Assembly: GCA_018694455.1 (NCBI GenBank)
Contig: JABHNP010000281.1
Location: 1 to 9,893, forward strand
Source of the DNA: Planctomycetaceae bacterium
GTDB lineage: Bacteria > Planctomycetota > Planctomycetia > Pirellulales > UBA1268
Direction: 5' to 3'
DNA length: 9,893 bases
Position numbers and translations under genes: made by a program. Numbering within the stretch: the first letter of the stretch is position 1; each line of letters starts with the position of its first letter. Under the pieces are notes generated by a model that was not told where the DNA came from, searched no databases, and was given only the letters and a program-made list of their open reading frames with translations. Below, in pieces: positions 1 through 5,715 of the stretch.

Positions 1-747
1 CACAGGAATGCCGTAGGTTGGCTCAAACAAATAGGCTTCACCGCCTACAAGAACAGCCGGAAGCCACGGAAGGTAACTCCCGTCACGGCCTACAGTTCCC
101 AACATCACTCCCTTGAGCCCTGCTTGACGAAGCAACTCAAGAAAAATCCAACTGCGCTGCGCTGCGCTTCCTCTCCCTGATAAAAGAATATCGCCCCGCT
201 CAAACCAACGAACACCCTTACTACCCGCTGCCGCCGACAACGGTGGATCACTTTGAATAGCCAGTGATTGAATCGTCCAACGAAAGAGTGCGATTGCTAC
301 ATCAATATCGTCAAGCGATTCACCCTTGGCAGTTTTCGCAATATCTGCAAGCCATCGCTGATCACGAATGGCAACGATATCAAAGGCTGGATCGAAAACA
401 GAACTAGCGAGCTTTTCATTAGTACACAAACCCTTGTAATCTTTGGGTAAGACATCTGAAAGACCATCCGGCTGCCAATCGGAACTCGCAATCGCATCGC
501 CGACAGGATCTGCATGAATCCATTGATTCAGCCGGTCGTAGACCTGATTAACTGCAAGTTCCTCATCATACGTTTCCAGCCTGTCCAGAATAGTTATCGC
601 GCCCTCCAGCAACTTGCCACGAACCTCTTCTGATATTTGCGGGACAAGTGCAACCTCAGCACCAATCTGTTCAACTGGAGATTCCCCACAGCCGCTTATT
701 AGGATTGCCAAAAAAGCCACCAAGCAATGGCCACATCGGTAAAACAT
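1..747 (-). CDS. Lipoprotein with degenerate transglutaminase-like domain, 3' part outside window
   Basis: The reading frame is open from an ATG at 745-747 to the left edge, giving the first 249 residues; the C-terminus is outside the window. A GGAG ribosome site sits 5 bases before the ATG. Residues 1-20 form a lipoprotein signal peptide: a hydrophobic stretch, then lipobox ISGC with Cys20, so the protein is probably anchored in a membrane facing the periplasm. Residues about 190-245 read like a transglutaminase core: a GSAAQRSWIFLELLRQAGL segment, then LPWLPAVLV, then LFEPTYG. Aligned by eye with the usual G-x-C, H-A-W and D-P-T motifs, the nucleophile Cys is Ala195, the His is Leu226 and the Asp is Glu242, so catalysis looks lost. 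I recall similar lipoproteins in planctomycetes but know no function. It lies 104 bases downstream of kdsA on the same strand with no convincing terminator between, so co-transcription is plausible. The fold call is inference; the lipobox and open frame are seen directly. Confidence 0.75.
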   Translation of the reverse strand, partial: MFYRCGHCLVAFLAILISGCGESPVEQIGAEVALVPQISEEVRGKLLEGAITILDRLETYDEELAVNQVYDRLNQWIHADPVGDAIASSDWQPDGLSDVLPKDYKGLCTNEKLASSVFDPAFDIVAIRDQRWLADIAKTAKGESLDDIDVAIALFRWTIQSLAIQSDPPLSAAAGSKGVRWFERGDILLSGRGSAAQRSWIFLELLRQAGLKGVMLGTVGRDGSYLPWLPAVLVGGEAYLFEPTYGIPV

Positions 748-851
748 AGTCACTCCGTGATGTACACGCCTCCCTGAGACTGCCCTCATGGTAAACCGTT
801 ATGCAATCCCTGATACCCAAAAAAATCTTCTACCCCTCTCGCCTCTGCAGC

Positions 852-1694
852 TCAGACTTCTGCTTCCATTGAGACACGCAGAGCATGAATTTGCAACACC
901 CGCTCGAGGACTGACCTAAATTGAGATAGTGGCACCATATTTGGCCCATCACTAGGACTTGAATCTGGGTCCGGATGCGTCTCAAAAAAAACACCATCAA
1001 TGCCAATAGCCGCCGCGGCACGTGCCAAAGGCTCAACAAGTGTTCGATCCCCACCCGTTGAATCGCCATGGCTCGCCGGCCGCTGCACCGAATGAGTTGC
1101 ATCAAAAATCACAGGCACTCCAAATGATCTCATTGTTGGCAGACCTGTAAAGTCATTTACCAATCGGCCATACCCAAAAAATGTTCCTCGCTCACACAAC
1201 ATGGTATCCCGGCAGCCACCTGCAGCTAACTTCGTTACCACATGCTGCATATCAGCCGGGGCCATAAACTGTCCTTTTTTTACATTCACCGCTCTTCCTG
1301 TAGCTGCAGCTGCTAAAAGCAAATCGGTCTGTCGACATAAAAAAGCTGGTATCTGCAGCATGTCACAGACCTCCGCTACAGCCGCCGCCTGCTCTGGCAG
1401 ATGAATATCTGTTGTCACAGCCAACCCAGTCGCGTCTTTTACGGTTTGAAGAATCTGTAACCCGTCTTCTAAACCAGGACCTCGCCTTGATGATGCGGCC
1501 GTTCGGTTTGCTTTATCGAATGATGCTTTAAAGACAATATTGACGGCCAAATCCTTAGTCATATCGACCAAAAACTCAGCAATCTCGAGACACAACTTCT
1601 CGCTCTCAATAACACAGGGACCAGCAATCACAAGAAGTGGTTGACCCGCACCACAGCGATATTTACCAATGGTAGCGGAAGCGTCAGCAGTCAT
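852..1694 (-). CDS. kdsA: 3-deoxy-8-phosphooctulonate synthase (KdsA)
   Basis: KdsA condenses phosphoenolpyruvate with arabinose-5-phosphate to give Kdo-8-phosphate, the cytoplasmic step toward the Kdo sugar of lipopolysaccharide. From the chosen ATG the protein has 280 residues, the usual family length. Visible family motifs in order are AGPCVIES (residues 24-31), FKASFDKANR, RGPGLEDGL, VTTDIHLPEQ, CRQTDLL, VNVKKGQFMAP, LCERGTFFGYGRLVNDF, FDATHSVQRP and FFETHPDPD...SDGPNMVPL. Cys27 in AGPC, the His of DATHS, the Glu of FETHP and the Asp of SDGPN match the metal ligands of the metal-dependent class (Aquifex-like) rather than the Asn-type E. coli enzyme. The frame stays open 61 codons further upstream to a TTG at 1877, but that part has no KdsA similarity and no ribosome site, so I start at 1694. 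The start itself lacks a clear Shine-Dalgarno. Planctomycete outer membranes make this gene expected. It may lead an operon with the lipoprotein at 1-747. Confidence 0.95.
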   Translation of the reverse strand: MTADASATIGKYRCGAGQPLLVIAGPCVIESEKLCLEIAEFLVDMTKDLAVNIVFKASFDKANRTAASSRRGPGLEDGLQILQTVKDATGLAVTTDIHLPEQAAAVAEVCDMLQIPAFLCRQTDLLLAAAATGRAVNVKKGQFMAPADMQHVVTKLAAGGCRDTMLCERGTFFGYGRLVNDFTGLPTMRSFGVPVIFDATHSVQRPASHGDSTGGDRTLVEPLARAAAAIGIDGVFFETHPDPDSSPSDGPNMVPLSQFRSVLERVLQIHALRVSMEAEV

Positions 1695-1701
1695 AAATCT
1701 A

Positions 1702-1729
1702 CTTATCTCTTGGAAACACTTGTTGTCAG
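1702..1729 (-). promoter_or_regulatory. Candidate kdsA promoter overlapping a 13-base palindrome
   Basis: On the minus strand a -35-like CTGACA (1724-1729) and a -10-like GATAAG (1702-1707) are 16 bases apart. The -35 lies inside an interrupted palindrome, GTTGTC-A-GACAAC at 1722-1734 on the plus strand, which could be an operator. Initiation 6 to 8 bases past the -10 would fall about at the kdsA ATG, giving a leaderless or nearly leaderless transcript and fitting the missing ribosome site. All of this is inferred from short matches. Confidence 0.3.
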
Positions 1730-2027
1730 ACAACTCGAACCGTACCCGATTGTGACTATTCTCGCCCAGAGAAGAAATGCGTTGCATAAAGCCGCGCGAC
1801 GGAGCGTTTTGCAATGAATTTTGCGTTGTATCTATCGCCTCTCTCAATATGAGAACCTCTCTTGTCAACTTTTTCAAGCTGTAGTCGAAACAGGCAGATA
1901 GCTGTGAATAACTCTAAAAACCCGTTCAAAAATGGATTTTATTTACGGATCGTAATGCCAAAAGGTAATCCTGAGTCACAAAATTAAGAACACGCAATGT
2001 TTTGGCACAGCAAATGCCCCTTAAATC

Positions 2028-2060
2028 TGTGGCGGAATTTTTCCGAGTTCCGTCACCACA
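2028..2060. repeat. Short bulged hairpin beside the cloverleaf palindrome
   Basis: TGTGGCGGAA (2028-2037) is complementary to TTCCG (2048-2052) plus CCACA (2056-2060), with TCA bulged out, giving 10 pairs. A smaller alternative, CGGAA-TTT-TTCCG (2033-2045), lies inside. It ends 4 bases before the larger palindrome and may belong to the same element. There is no T-run beside it, so it does not look like an intrinsic terminator. Confidence 0.4.
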
Positions 2061-2064
2061 CCTT

Positions 2065-2164
2065 AAAAAGTGGGGTCTTCGACTCTTTTGGTCGAGCGGT
2101 CGCCTTGCCCCTGACCCGCTCGATTTTGGTAGGACGTTCCTGCCGAGTTGAGACCCCACTTTTT
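2065..2164. repeat. 100-base cloverleaf-like inverted repeat, possible REP/MITE-type element
   Basis: Outer arms AAAAAGTGGGGTCT (2065-2078) and AGACCCCACTTTTT (2151-2164) are perfectly complementary over 14 bases. After a one-base bulge (2079) the pairing continues for six more: CGACTC (2080-2085) with GAGTTG (2145-2150), one of them G-T. The interior holds two further hairpins: TCGAGCGG/CCGCTCGA (2092-2099 with 2116-2123, 16-base loop) and GGTAGGA-CGT-TCCTGCC (2128-2144). Together this is an outer stem of about 20 pairs enclosing two hairpins, a three-way junction. Such folded elements are typical of REP-like or IS200/IS605-type non-autonomous repeats, but no transposase is in the window and I cannot count copies elsewhere. 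A structured RNA or bidirectional terminator are alternatives; T- and A-runs flank the stem on both strands. Structure is seen directly; identity is inference. Confidence 0.75.
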
Positions 2165-2334
2165 TATTTGGTACACCGGGCTTTTCCGTGGTGCCCACTT
2201 TATATTGACGCCCAAGTTTTTGTTTGATGTTCTACCACCAAAACCCTTGAAAAAGCCTACCACTTGACGCCTAGTCACCATCTGCGCTAGTTTGAGGGTC
2301 TCGGCGGTACGGCGTTTTCCTGCCGGATGCCCCC

Positions 2335-2408
2335 GCCAGCGTAGCTTCAATTGGCAGAGCACCGCATTCGTAATGCGGGGGTTGTGGGTTCGATTCCCAC
2401 CGCTGGCT
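2335..2408 (+). tRNA. trnT: tRNA-Thr (anticodon CGT)
   Basis: A full cloverleaf is visible. The acceptor stem GCCAGCG/CGCTGGC has seven perfect pairs (2335-2341 with 2401-2407). The D-arm is GCTT/GAGC with GG in the loop. The anticodon arm is CCGCA-TTCGTAA-TGCGG with anticodon CGT at 2369-2371, and a five-base variable region follows. The T-arm is GTGGG-TTCGATT-CCCAC and the discriminator is T2408. CGT reads the threonine codon ACG. CCA is not encoded. I found no duplicate of its 3' end in the window, so there is no sign of an integrated element using it as an attachment site. Confidence 0.97.
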
Positions 2409-2416
2409 CTCCACAA

Positions 2417-2445
2417 TTGGGAACGCTCGCCTTAGGCAATATTCT
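2417..2445 (+). promoter_or_regulatory. Candidate promoter for the TPR/alpha-CTD gene
   Basis: TTGGGA (2417-2422) and TATTCT (2440-2445) are 17 bases apart; each matches four of six positions of the sigma-70-type consensus. Initiation near 2452 would leave a leader of about 45 bases. Read-through from the tRNA is an alternative, since only 90 bases separate the two genes. The ribosome site AAAAGG (2480-2485) is 13 bases from the ATG, which is long. Confidence 0.3.
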
Positions 2446-2498
2446 CAACTATGCTGTAGCTCTTCCGTTTTCGAAGTTTAAAAGGCAAATAAAACACT

Positions 2499-3863
2499 AT
2501 GCAAAGCTCTGTTTCTCCAAGTCCGACTACGATCGACGTCCGTGAACTCATCATTGGCAGTGGACCATTTGGACCCAATGAAGTTCGTGCCATTGCAGAT
2601 GCACTTGGAACAACACCAGACACCCACCGGGAACTAAGACTCACCGTTCAAGAACTTCAGCAAGTCGGTGATCTCAGCCCTGCTGCATCGGTTCGGCTCG
2701 GCGTTGGTTTATATCTTCTTGGACGCAGTAGTGAAGCAGTGTCATGCCTCAAGTCCGGAGATGGTTCAGCTCTTGCGTTATTTGCAATTGGACTTGCACA
2801 GGCTGCTTTGGCTGCGACTGAGGAAGCATCCGCTTCCTTCGATGCAGCCCGAATTGCTGGCTATCCAGCCGGTGCATGTCTTGCTGCAAAGGCGAATACG
2901 TTACGGGCAGCTGCGAAACTCGACGAAGCCGCAGAGGCGTTAAGTGCGGCGACAGACGAAGAAAAAGCATCTGCAGATTTCCTAGCAGCACAAGGAGCAC
3001 TTGCTGTAGAGCAGGGTGATTCAAATACAACAACACTTGGAATCCTTGAAAAAGCTGTGGAAGCAGATAACGGGCAGCCACTCGCATTGTTCTGCCTTGG
3101 AGTACTCCATGACCGCTTAGGCAATGATGATGACGCTATCAACTGTTACCAACGTTCGCTACAACGGTATCCTGCTACTGTTGGGGCACTTATGAATCTT
3201 GGCCTTCTTTATGAAGATCGAGATGACTTTCCGAAGGCCCAGCAGTGCTATCGGAGAATTCTAGATGGCCTGCCACTCGATGCACCCGGACGTGAAGAAG
3301 CCATCTCACGTGCTACACTTTTTCTCAAAGATTCTGCAGCTTCTGGCGATCGACACCTTGATGAGCAGGAACAGCGACAACGCGACCGATTAGAACAGGT
3401 GCTTACGCTGCCGGTTAGTGATTTTGAACTCTCGGTTCGAAGCCGTAACTGCCTCGTAAAAATGGGTATTGAAACCCTAGGGGATCTCACGCAAACAAGT
3501 GAAGCAGACGTTCTCGCTAGTAAAAATTTTGGTGAAACCAGCCTTGTTGAAATCAAGGATATCCTGGCCTCGAAAGGTCTTTCACTTGGTCAATTTGCCG
3601 AACCCTCGATGGCATCGGAATCTATGCCGGCATTTGATGAGCCAATTGGCGAGCAGACCGAAATTCATGGACTGCCGGTCACCGAACTTAATCTCTCCGT
3701 TCGAGCCCGAAAATGCACGACAAAGCTTGGTATAATGACCATTGGTGAATTAGTTCGGCGAACTGCCGAAGATCTGATGGAGTGCAAAAATTTTGGCGTA
3801 ACCAGCCTTAATGAAGTGCGAGAGAGGCTTACCGAGAGGGGCCTCAAGCTGAGGGGTGAATAA
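2499..3863 (+). CDS. TPR protein with two C-terminal RNA polymerase alpha-CTD-like domains
   Basis: The product has 454 residues, no signal peptide and no membrane segment, so it should be cytoplasmic. Residues about 60-260 are helical tetratricopeptide-type repeats, clearest at 194-226 and 228-260 with the usual W/L-G-Y/A-F-P pattern. A Gln/Arg/Glu-rich link (287-300) follows. Two alpha-CTD (RNA_pol_A_CTD) modules come next: residues 304-364 and 391-452, about 28 of 61 positions identical to each other by eye. Module 1 closely resembles the E. coli alpha C-terminal domain, with VRSRNCL and SLVEIKDILASKGLSLG. The UP-element contacts R265, N268, C269, G296, S299 and E302 correspond to R314, N317, C318, G345, S348 and E351; K298 is Thr. 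Module 2 keeps R402, C406, G433, S436 and E439, but N268 is Lys. It is not RpoA: the dimerisation N-terminal domain is absent. Binding DNA or RNA polymerase partners is inference; TPRs usually bind proteins. Confidence 0.92.
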   Translation: MQSSVSPSPTTIDVRELIIGSGPFGPNEVRAIADALGTTPDTHRELRLTVQELQQVGDLSPAASVRLGVGLYLLGRSSEAVSCLKSGDGSALALFAIGLAQAALAATEEASASFDAARIAGYPAGACLAAKANTLRAAAKLDEAAEALSAATDEEKASADFLAAQGALAVEQGDSNTTTLGILEKAVEADNGQPLALFCLGVLHDRLGNDDDAINCYQRSLQRYPATVGALMNLGLLYEDRDDFPKAQQCYRRILDGLPLDAPGREEAISRATLFLKDSAASGDRHLDEQEQRQRDRLEQVLTLPVSDFELSVRSRNCLVKMGIETLGDLTQTSEADVLASKNFGETSLVEIKDILASKGLSLGQFAEPSMASESMPAFDEPIGEQTEIHGLPVTELNLSVRARKCTTKLGIMTIGELVRRTAEDLMECKNFGVTSLNEVRERLTERGLKLRGE

Positions 3864-4028
3864 AACACCTCAGAGCAAAAGCTTGGGGCTTACTTCCAAT
3901 CTACGCCCGAAAGCAGTCATGCCGCCGATGAAAACGCCTGTTTTGTTGCAGGAATTGCTTTATTGCACTCATTTTTGTCCAAAATTTGAGTCATTTCTCA
4001 TTGTTCGATAGTGTGGTATTTGGTTCTT

Positions 4029-4051
4029 GGCGATCGTACTTTTTCGACGCC
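4029..4051 (+). other. Possible hairpin in the leader of the DUF4912 gene
   Basis: GGCGATCG (4029-4036) pairs with CGACGCC (4045-4051) with one bulged A and a T-rich loop, 41 bases before the ATG. It lies in the 229-base gap after the TPR gene, where I see no good terminator. A weaker A+T palindrome, ACTCA/TGAGT, is at 3967-3991. A role in translation control or as a weak terminator is possible but unsupported. Confidence 0.25.
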
Positions 4052-4092
4052 GACGGGCCAGACGCATTATTCCATAAACACAGGGGATCGAA

Positions 4093-5310
4093 ATGACAGC
4101 GGCCAGCCTCAAAGACAAGCGGGTTCGCGATCTTGCGCAGATGGCAAAACAATCTGGTGTTCCCGGTTGGCACGCCATGAGAAAAGACGAACTTATAAGC
4201 GCACTCGCTTGTCGCGCGAAGCAGGCCCTCAACAACGAACGAAATCGCACGACTGCAAGAACCGATGAGCCTGCCAAGCAAACAAAAAAGTTGCCTATGG
4301 CTACAGATTATCCCTCTTCTTCGCTGCATGGAAGTCATCATTCCGTCAAAAACAAAACAAGACCAGTAGGAGGCAAGAATAGCAAGGGCAGGGTAGGCAC
4401 TTCTGTAGATCGCAAAACTGTTATCCAACGGGTTCGTGATTTACAGGCCCAACAAAGCCAAGAAAAGAGTCTAGCTACAAAAAAAGAACCAAAGGTGAAA
4501 CACGACACGAAACGAAACAGGCTGGTTGTTCTGGTTCGAGGGCCCCACTGGCTTCACGCATTTTGGGAAATCACCGAACCTGCTATTAAGCGGGTGCAAG
4601 CTTCAATGGGGGAACAGTGGCATACAGCAAAACCAATACTCCGGTTATTGGAATCTCCTGAAAATAAAGAAGAGAATGCTGCCCAACGCGTCGTCCGGGA
4701 AATTGAGATTCATGGTGGTGTAAAAAACTGGTTTATTGATCTACGACAACCGATGTCCTGTCGTGTCGAAATTGGATATAAGTCCCGATGTGGTGATTTT
4801 CATCGATTATGCAAAAGCAATCATGTTTCGGCCGCCCCGCCCGATCGCAAAGACTCTCTCAACATTCATTGGAAGGATATTGATCCTGACTGTTCCAAAA
4901 TCTTTTCGCTCAGTGGTGGTTATTCAGAGAATAATGAGGCGGAAGAAGTTCGAACTCTCTTCCAAGAGCGTCTTGGGCGATCACTACTACCTCAGTCTCC
5001 CAGCCAGCAGCCACTTGATCACACACATGCCGTGGGGTGCGTGGAAGGGTTTCCGCTCGACCTAAAAGCTGAAATCTTGCTTATCGGCACTACAGAGAAG
5101 GGCGCTCGCGTCTCGATTCAAGGGGAACCACTCAATGTTGCAAATGATGGGAGTTTTCGTATCCGGATCGACATGCCGAATCGGCGACAGGTTATCCCGA
5201 TCTCTGCATTTTCCGCTTCTGGCCTCGAACAACAGACTCTTGTAGTCGCTGTAGAGCGAAACACCCGACTGCTGGAAGCACAGCCAACCAGTGAAACAAG
5301 AGAGCCGTAA
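4093..5310 (+). CDS. DUF4912 protein with Rho_N/SAP-like N-terminus and Ig-like C-terminal domain
   Basis: The product has 405 residues, with AGGGGA 5 bases before the ATG and no signal peptide. Residues 5-40 (LKDKRVRDLAQMAK ... GWHAMRKDELISAL) match the short helical Rho termination factor N-terminal/SAP-like motif. A basic, Gln/Lys-rich linker (about 45-140) follows and is probably disordered. Residues 141-245 are a DUF4912 domain: RLVVLVRGPHWLHAFWEI, then a long insert, WFIDLRQP and a conserved FHRLCKSN end. Residues about 323-392 form a beta-rich Ig-like repeat (AEILLIGTTEKGARVSIQG, NDGSFRIRI, VIPISAF, VVAVERNTR). This order is one I recall from planctomycetes; the function is unknown. 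DUF4912 genes sometimes sit beside glycogen-branching genes, but none is present here. The Rho_N-like part suggests nucleic acid binding; this is inference. The neighbour upstream also carries a transcription-type module. No Rho ATPase domain is present. Confidence 0.9.
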   Translation: MTAASLKDKRVRDLAQMAKQSGVPGWHAMRKDELISALACRAKQALNNERNRTTARTDEPAKQTKKLPMATDYPSSSLHGSHHSVKNKTRPVGGKNSKGRVGTSVDRKTVIQRVRDLQAQQSQEKSLATKKEPKVKHDTKRNRLVVLVRGPHWLHAFWEITEPAIKRVQASMGEQWHTAKPILRLLESPENKEENAAQRVVREIEIHGGVKNWFIDLRQPMSCRVEIGYKSRCGDFHRLCKSNHVSAAPPDRKDSLNIHWKDIDPDCSKIFSLSGGYSENNEAEEVRTLFQERLGRSLLPQSPSQQPLDHTHAVGCVEGFPLDLKAEILLIGTTEKGARVSIQGEPLNVANDGSFRIRIDMPNRRQVIPISAFSASGLEQQTLVVAVERNTRLLEAQPTSETREP

Positions 5311-5445
5311 TTCTTCCACTCTTTCGTATCGAGAAAGGAAAGACGTAGAAACACTGCTATCCTTTGGGCGGCAAACCGCTATCATAGTTAAGTTGGGTAT
5401 GATTGTTGATAACCTAGACTCCGCTGATGCCCTGTGCTCGAGGGT
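5311..5445 (+). other. Non-coding leader segment between the DUF4912 stop and the structured element
   Basis: No credible gene is present. Small hairpins are visible: CTTTC/GAAAG and GCGG-CAAA-CCGC (about 5368-5379). A weak promoter-like pair, TTGGGT (5393-5398) and TAGACT (5415-5420), 16 bases apart, could start an RNA near 5427, just ahead of the 5446 inverted repeat. Together with 5446-5703 this makes about 390 bases without a supported gene. Confidence 0.4.
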
Positions 5446-5681
5446 ACGGGGCGATAAGTTTTTCTGCTATGCCCGTGATGTGTCGAACCATGCCGGTGAG
5501 CTCTTAATGAGGCTCGTTGGGTGCCAAATATGGCTCCGGTCGCTTGCTGTGCCGAGACGATGAAGAAATTTATCGTATTCGGATGCAATCCCCGGGTTGC
5601 TGAGGCACCCTCCTTTTAATTTGGCGAGCTCTCTGCATTCCACGGCACCACGACATTACGGTGGATTGCTTATCGCCCCGT
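5446..5681 (+). ncRNA. Candidate structured RNA or foldback element bounded by a 13-base inverted repeat
   Basis: ACGGGGCGATAAG (5446-5458) is perfectly complementary to CTTATCGCCCCGT (5669-5681), extendable by one G-T pair at each end. Inside, in nested order, CCGTGATGT (5473-5481) pairs with ACATTACGG (5653-5661, one G-U), GCCG (5492-5495) with CGGC (5643-5646), TTAATGAGG (5504-5512) with CCTTTTAA (5612-5619, one bulge, one G-U), and GGGTGCC (5519-5525) with GGCACCC (5604-5610). The tip has small hairpins: CCGA...TCGG around ACGAT/ATCGT (about 5552-5580) and GCAATC-CCCG-GGTTGC (5585-5600). The result is a rod about 236 bases long. The wobble pairs are G-U read on the plus strand, favouring plus-strand RNA. 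I could not match it to 6S, tmRNA, RNase P or SRP RNA. The bases GGT stand on both outer sides (5443-5445, 5682-5684), so a MITE with a 3-base target duplication is an alternative. The pairing is visible; its meaning is inference. Confidence 0.45.
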
Positions 5682-5715
5682 GGTCTTGAGCATACTGAGA
5701 GCCCTACACTTTTTT
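5682..5715 (+). terminator. Weak candidate terminator after the structured element
   Basis: GGTCT (5682-5686) can pair with AGA-G-CC (5698-5703, one bulged G), followed six bases later by six T (5710-5715). An alternative pairing is CTGAGA (5695-5700) with TCTCAG (5715-5720). It overlaps the 3' end of the minus-strand membrane gene, as convergent units often do. The hairpin is short and the T-run is offset, so support is slight. Confidence 0.2.

Larger units (their letters stand above)
1735..2334. other. Gene-free stretch between kdsA and tRNA-Thr
   Basis: No convincing coding region lies here on either strand; open frames that cross it run antisense through the tRNA or through palindromes. 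Contents seen: an 8-base inverted repeat TGCCAAAA/TTTTGGCA (1956-1963 with 2000-2007), a bulged hairpin (2028-2060), the cloverleaf-like palindrome (2065-2164), a direct repeat TTGACGCC (2205-2212 and 2264-2271), a repeated TTCCTGCCG (2137-2145 and 2317-2325), and a small hairpin CGGC/GCCG (2310-2325) just before the tRNA. The density of short repeats suggests remnants of small repeat elements. I could not identify a clear tRNA promoter. Confidence 0.6.

Noticed and set aside
1695..1877. In-frame 61-codon extension of kdsA to a TTG
   Set aside because: The extra residues do not resemble any KdsA N-terminus, the TTG has no ribosome site, and the ATG at 1694 gives the normal family length.
2205..2271. 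TTGACG hexamers as -35 boxes of a tRNA promoter
   Set aside because: Neither copy has an acceptable -10 at 16 to 18 bases. The hexamers are part of a short direct repeat, TTGACGCC.
2335..2408. tRNA-Thr as an integration site for a genomic island
   Set aside because: No integrase gene and no second copy of the tRNA 3' end is present in the window.
2063..2416. Minus-strand open frame of 117 codons covering the tRNA and the palindrome
   Set aside because: It runs antisense through a perfect tRNA-Thr and ends in the inverted repeat. The translated start is the familiar artefact of reading a tRNA backwards, with no ribosome site or protein-like pattern.
5291..5563. Plus-strand open frame of 90 codons overlapping the end of the DUF4912 gene
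   Set aside because: It begins with GTG without a ribosome site, has no recognisable composition or motif, and most of it lies in the paired segments of the 5446-5681 element.
5388..5588. Minus-strand open frame of 66 codons
   Set aside because: It is rich in His/Ser/Thr/Arg without structure and lies across the candidate RNA; it looks like a chance frame.
5594..5622. Hairpin plus T-rich run as the terminator of the DUF4912 gene
   Set aside because: Its bases pair better in the longer nested structure, and the T-run is interrupted. It is kept only as an alternative fold.
5446..5681. Assignment to 6S RNA
   Set aside because: Rod shape and rough size are suggestive, but I see a multi-branched tip and no recognisable central-bubble consensus, so the name is not supported.
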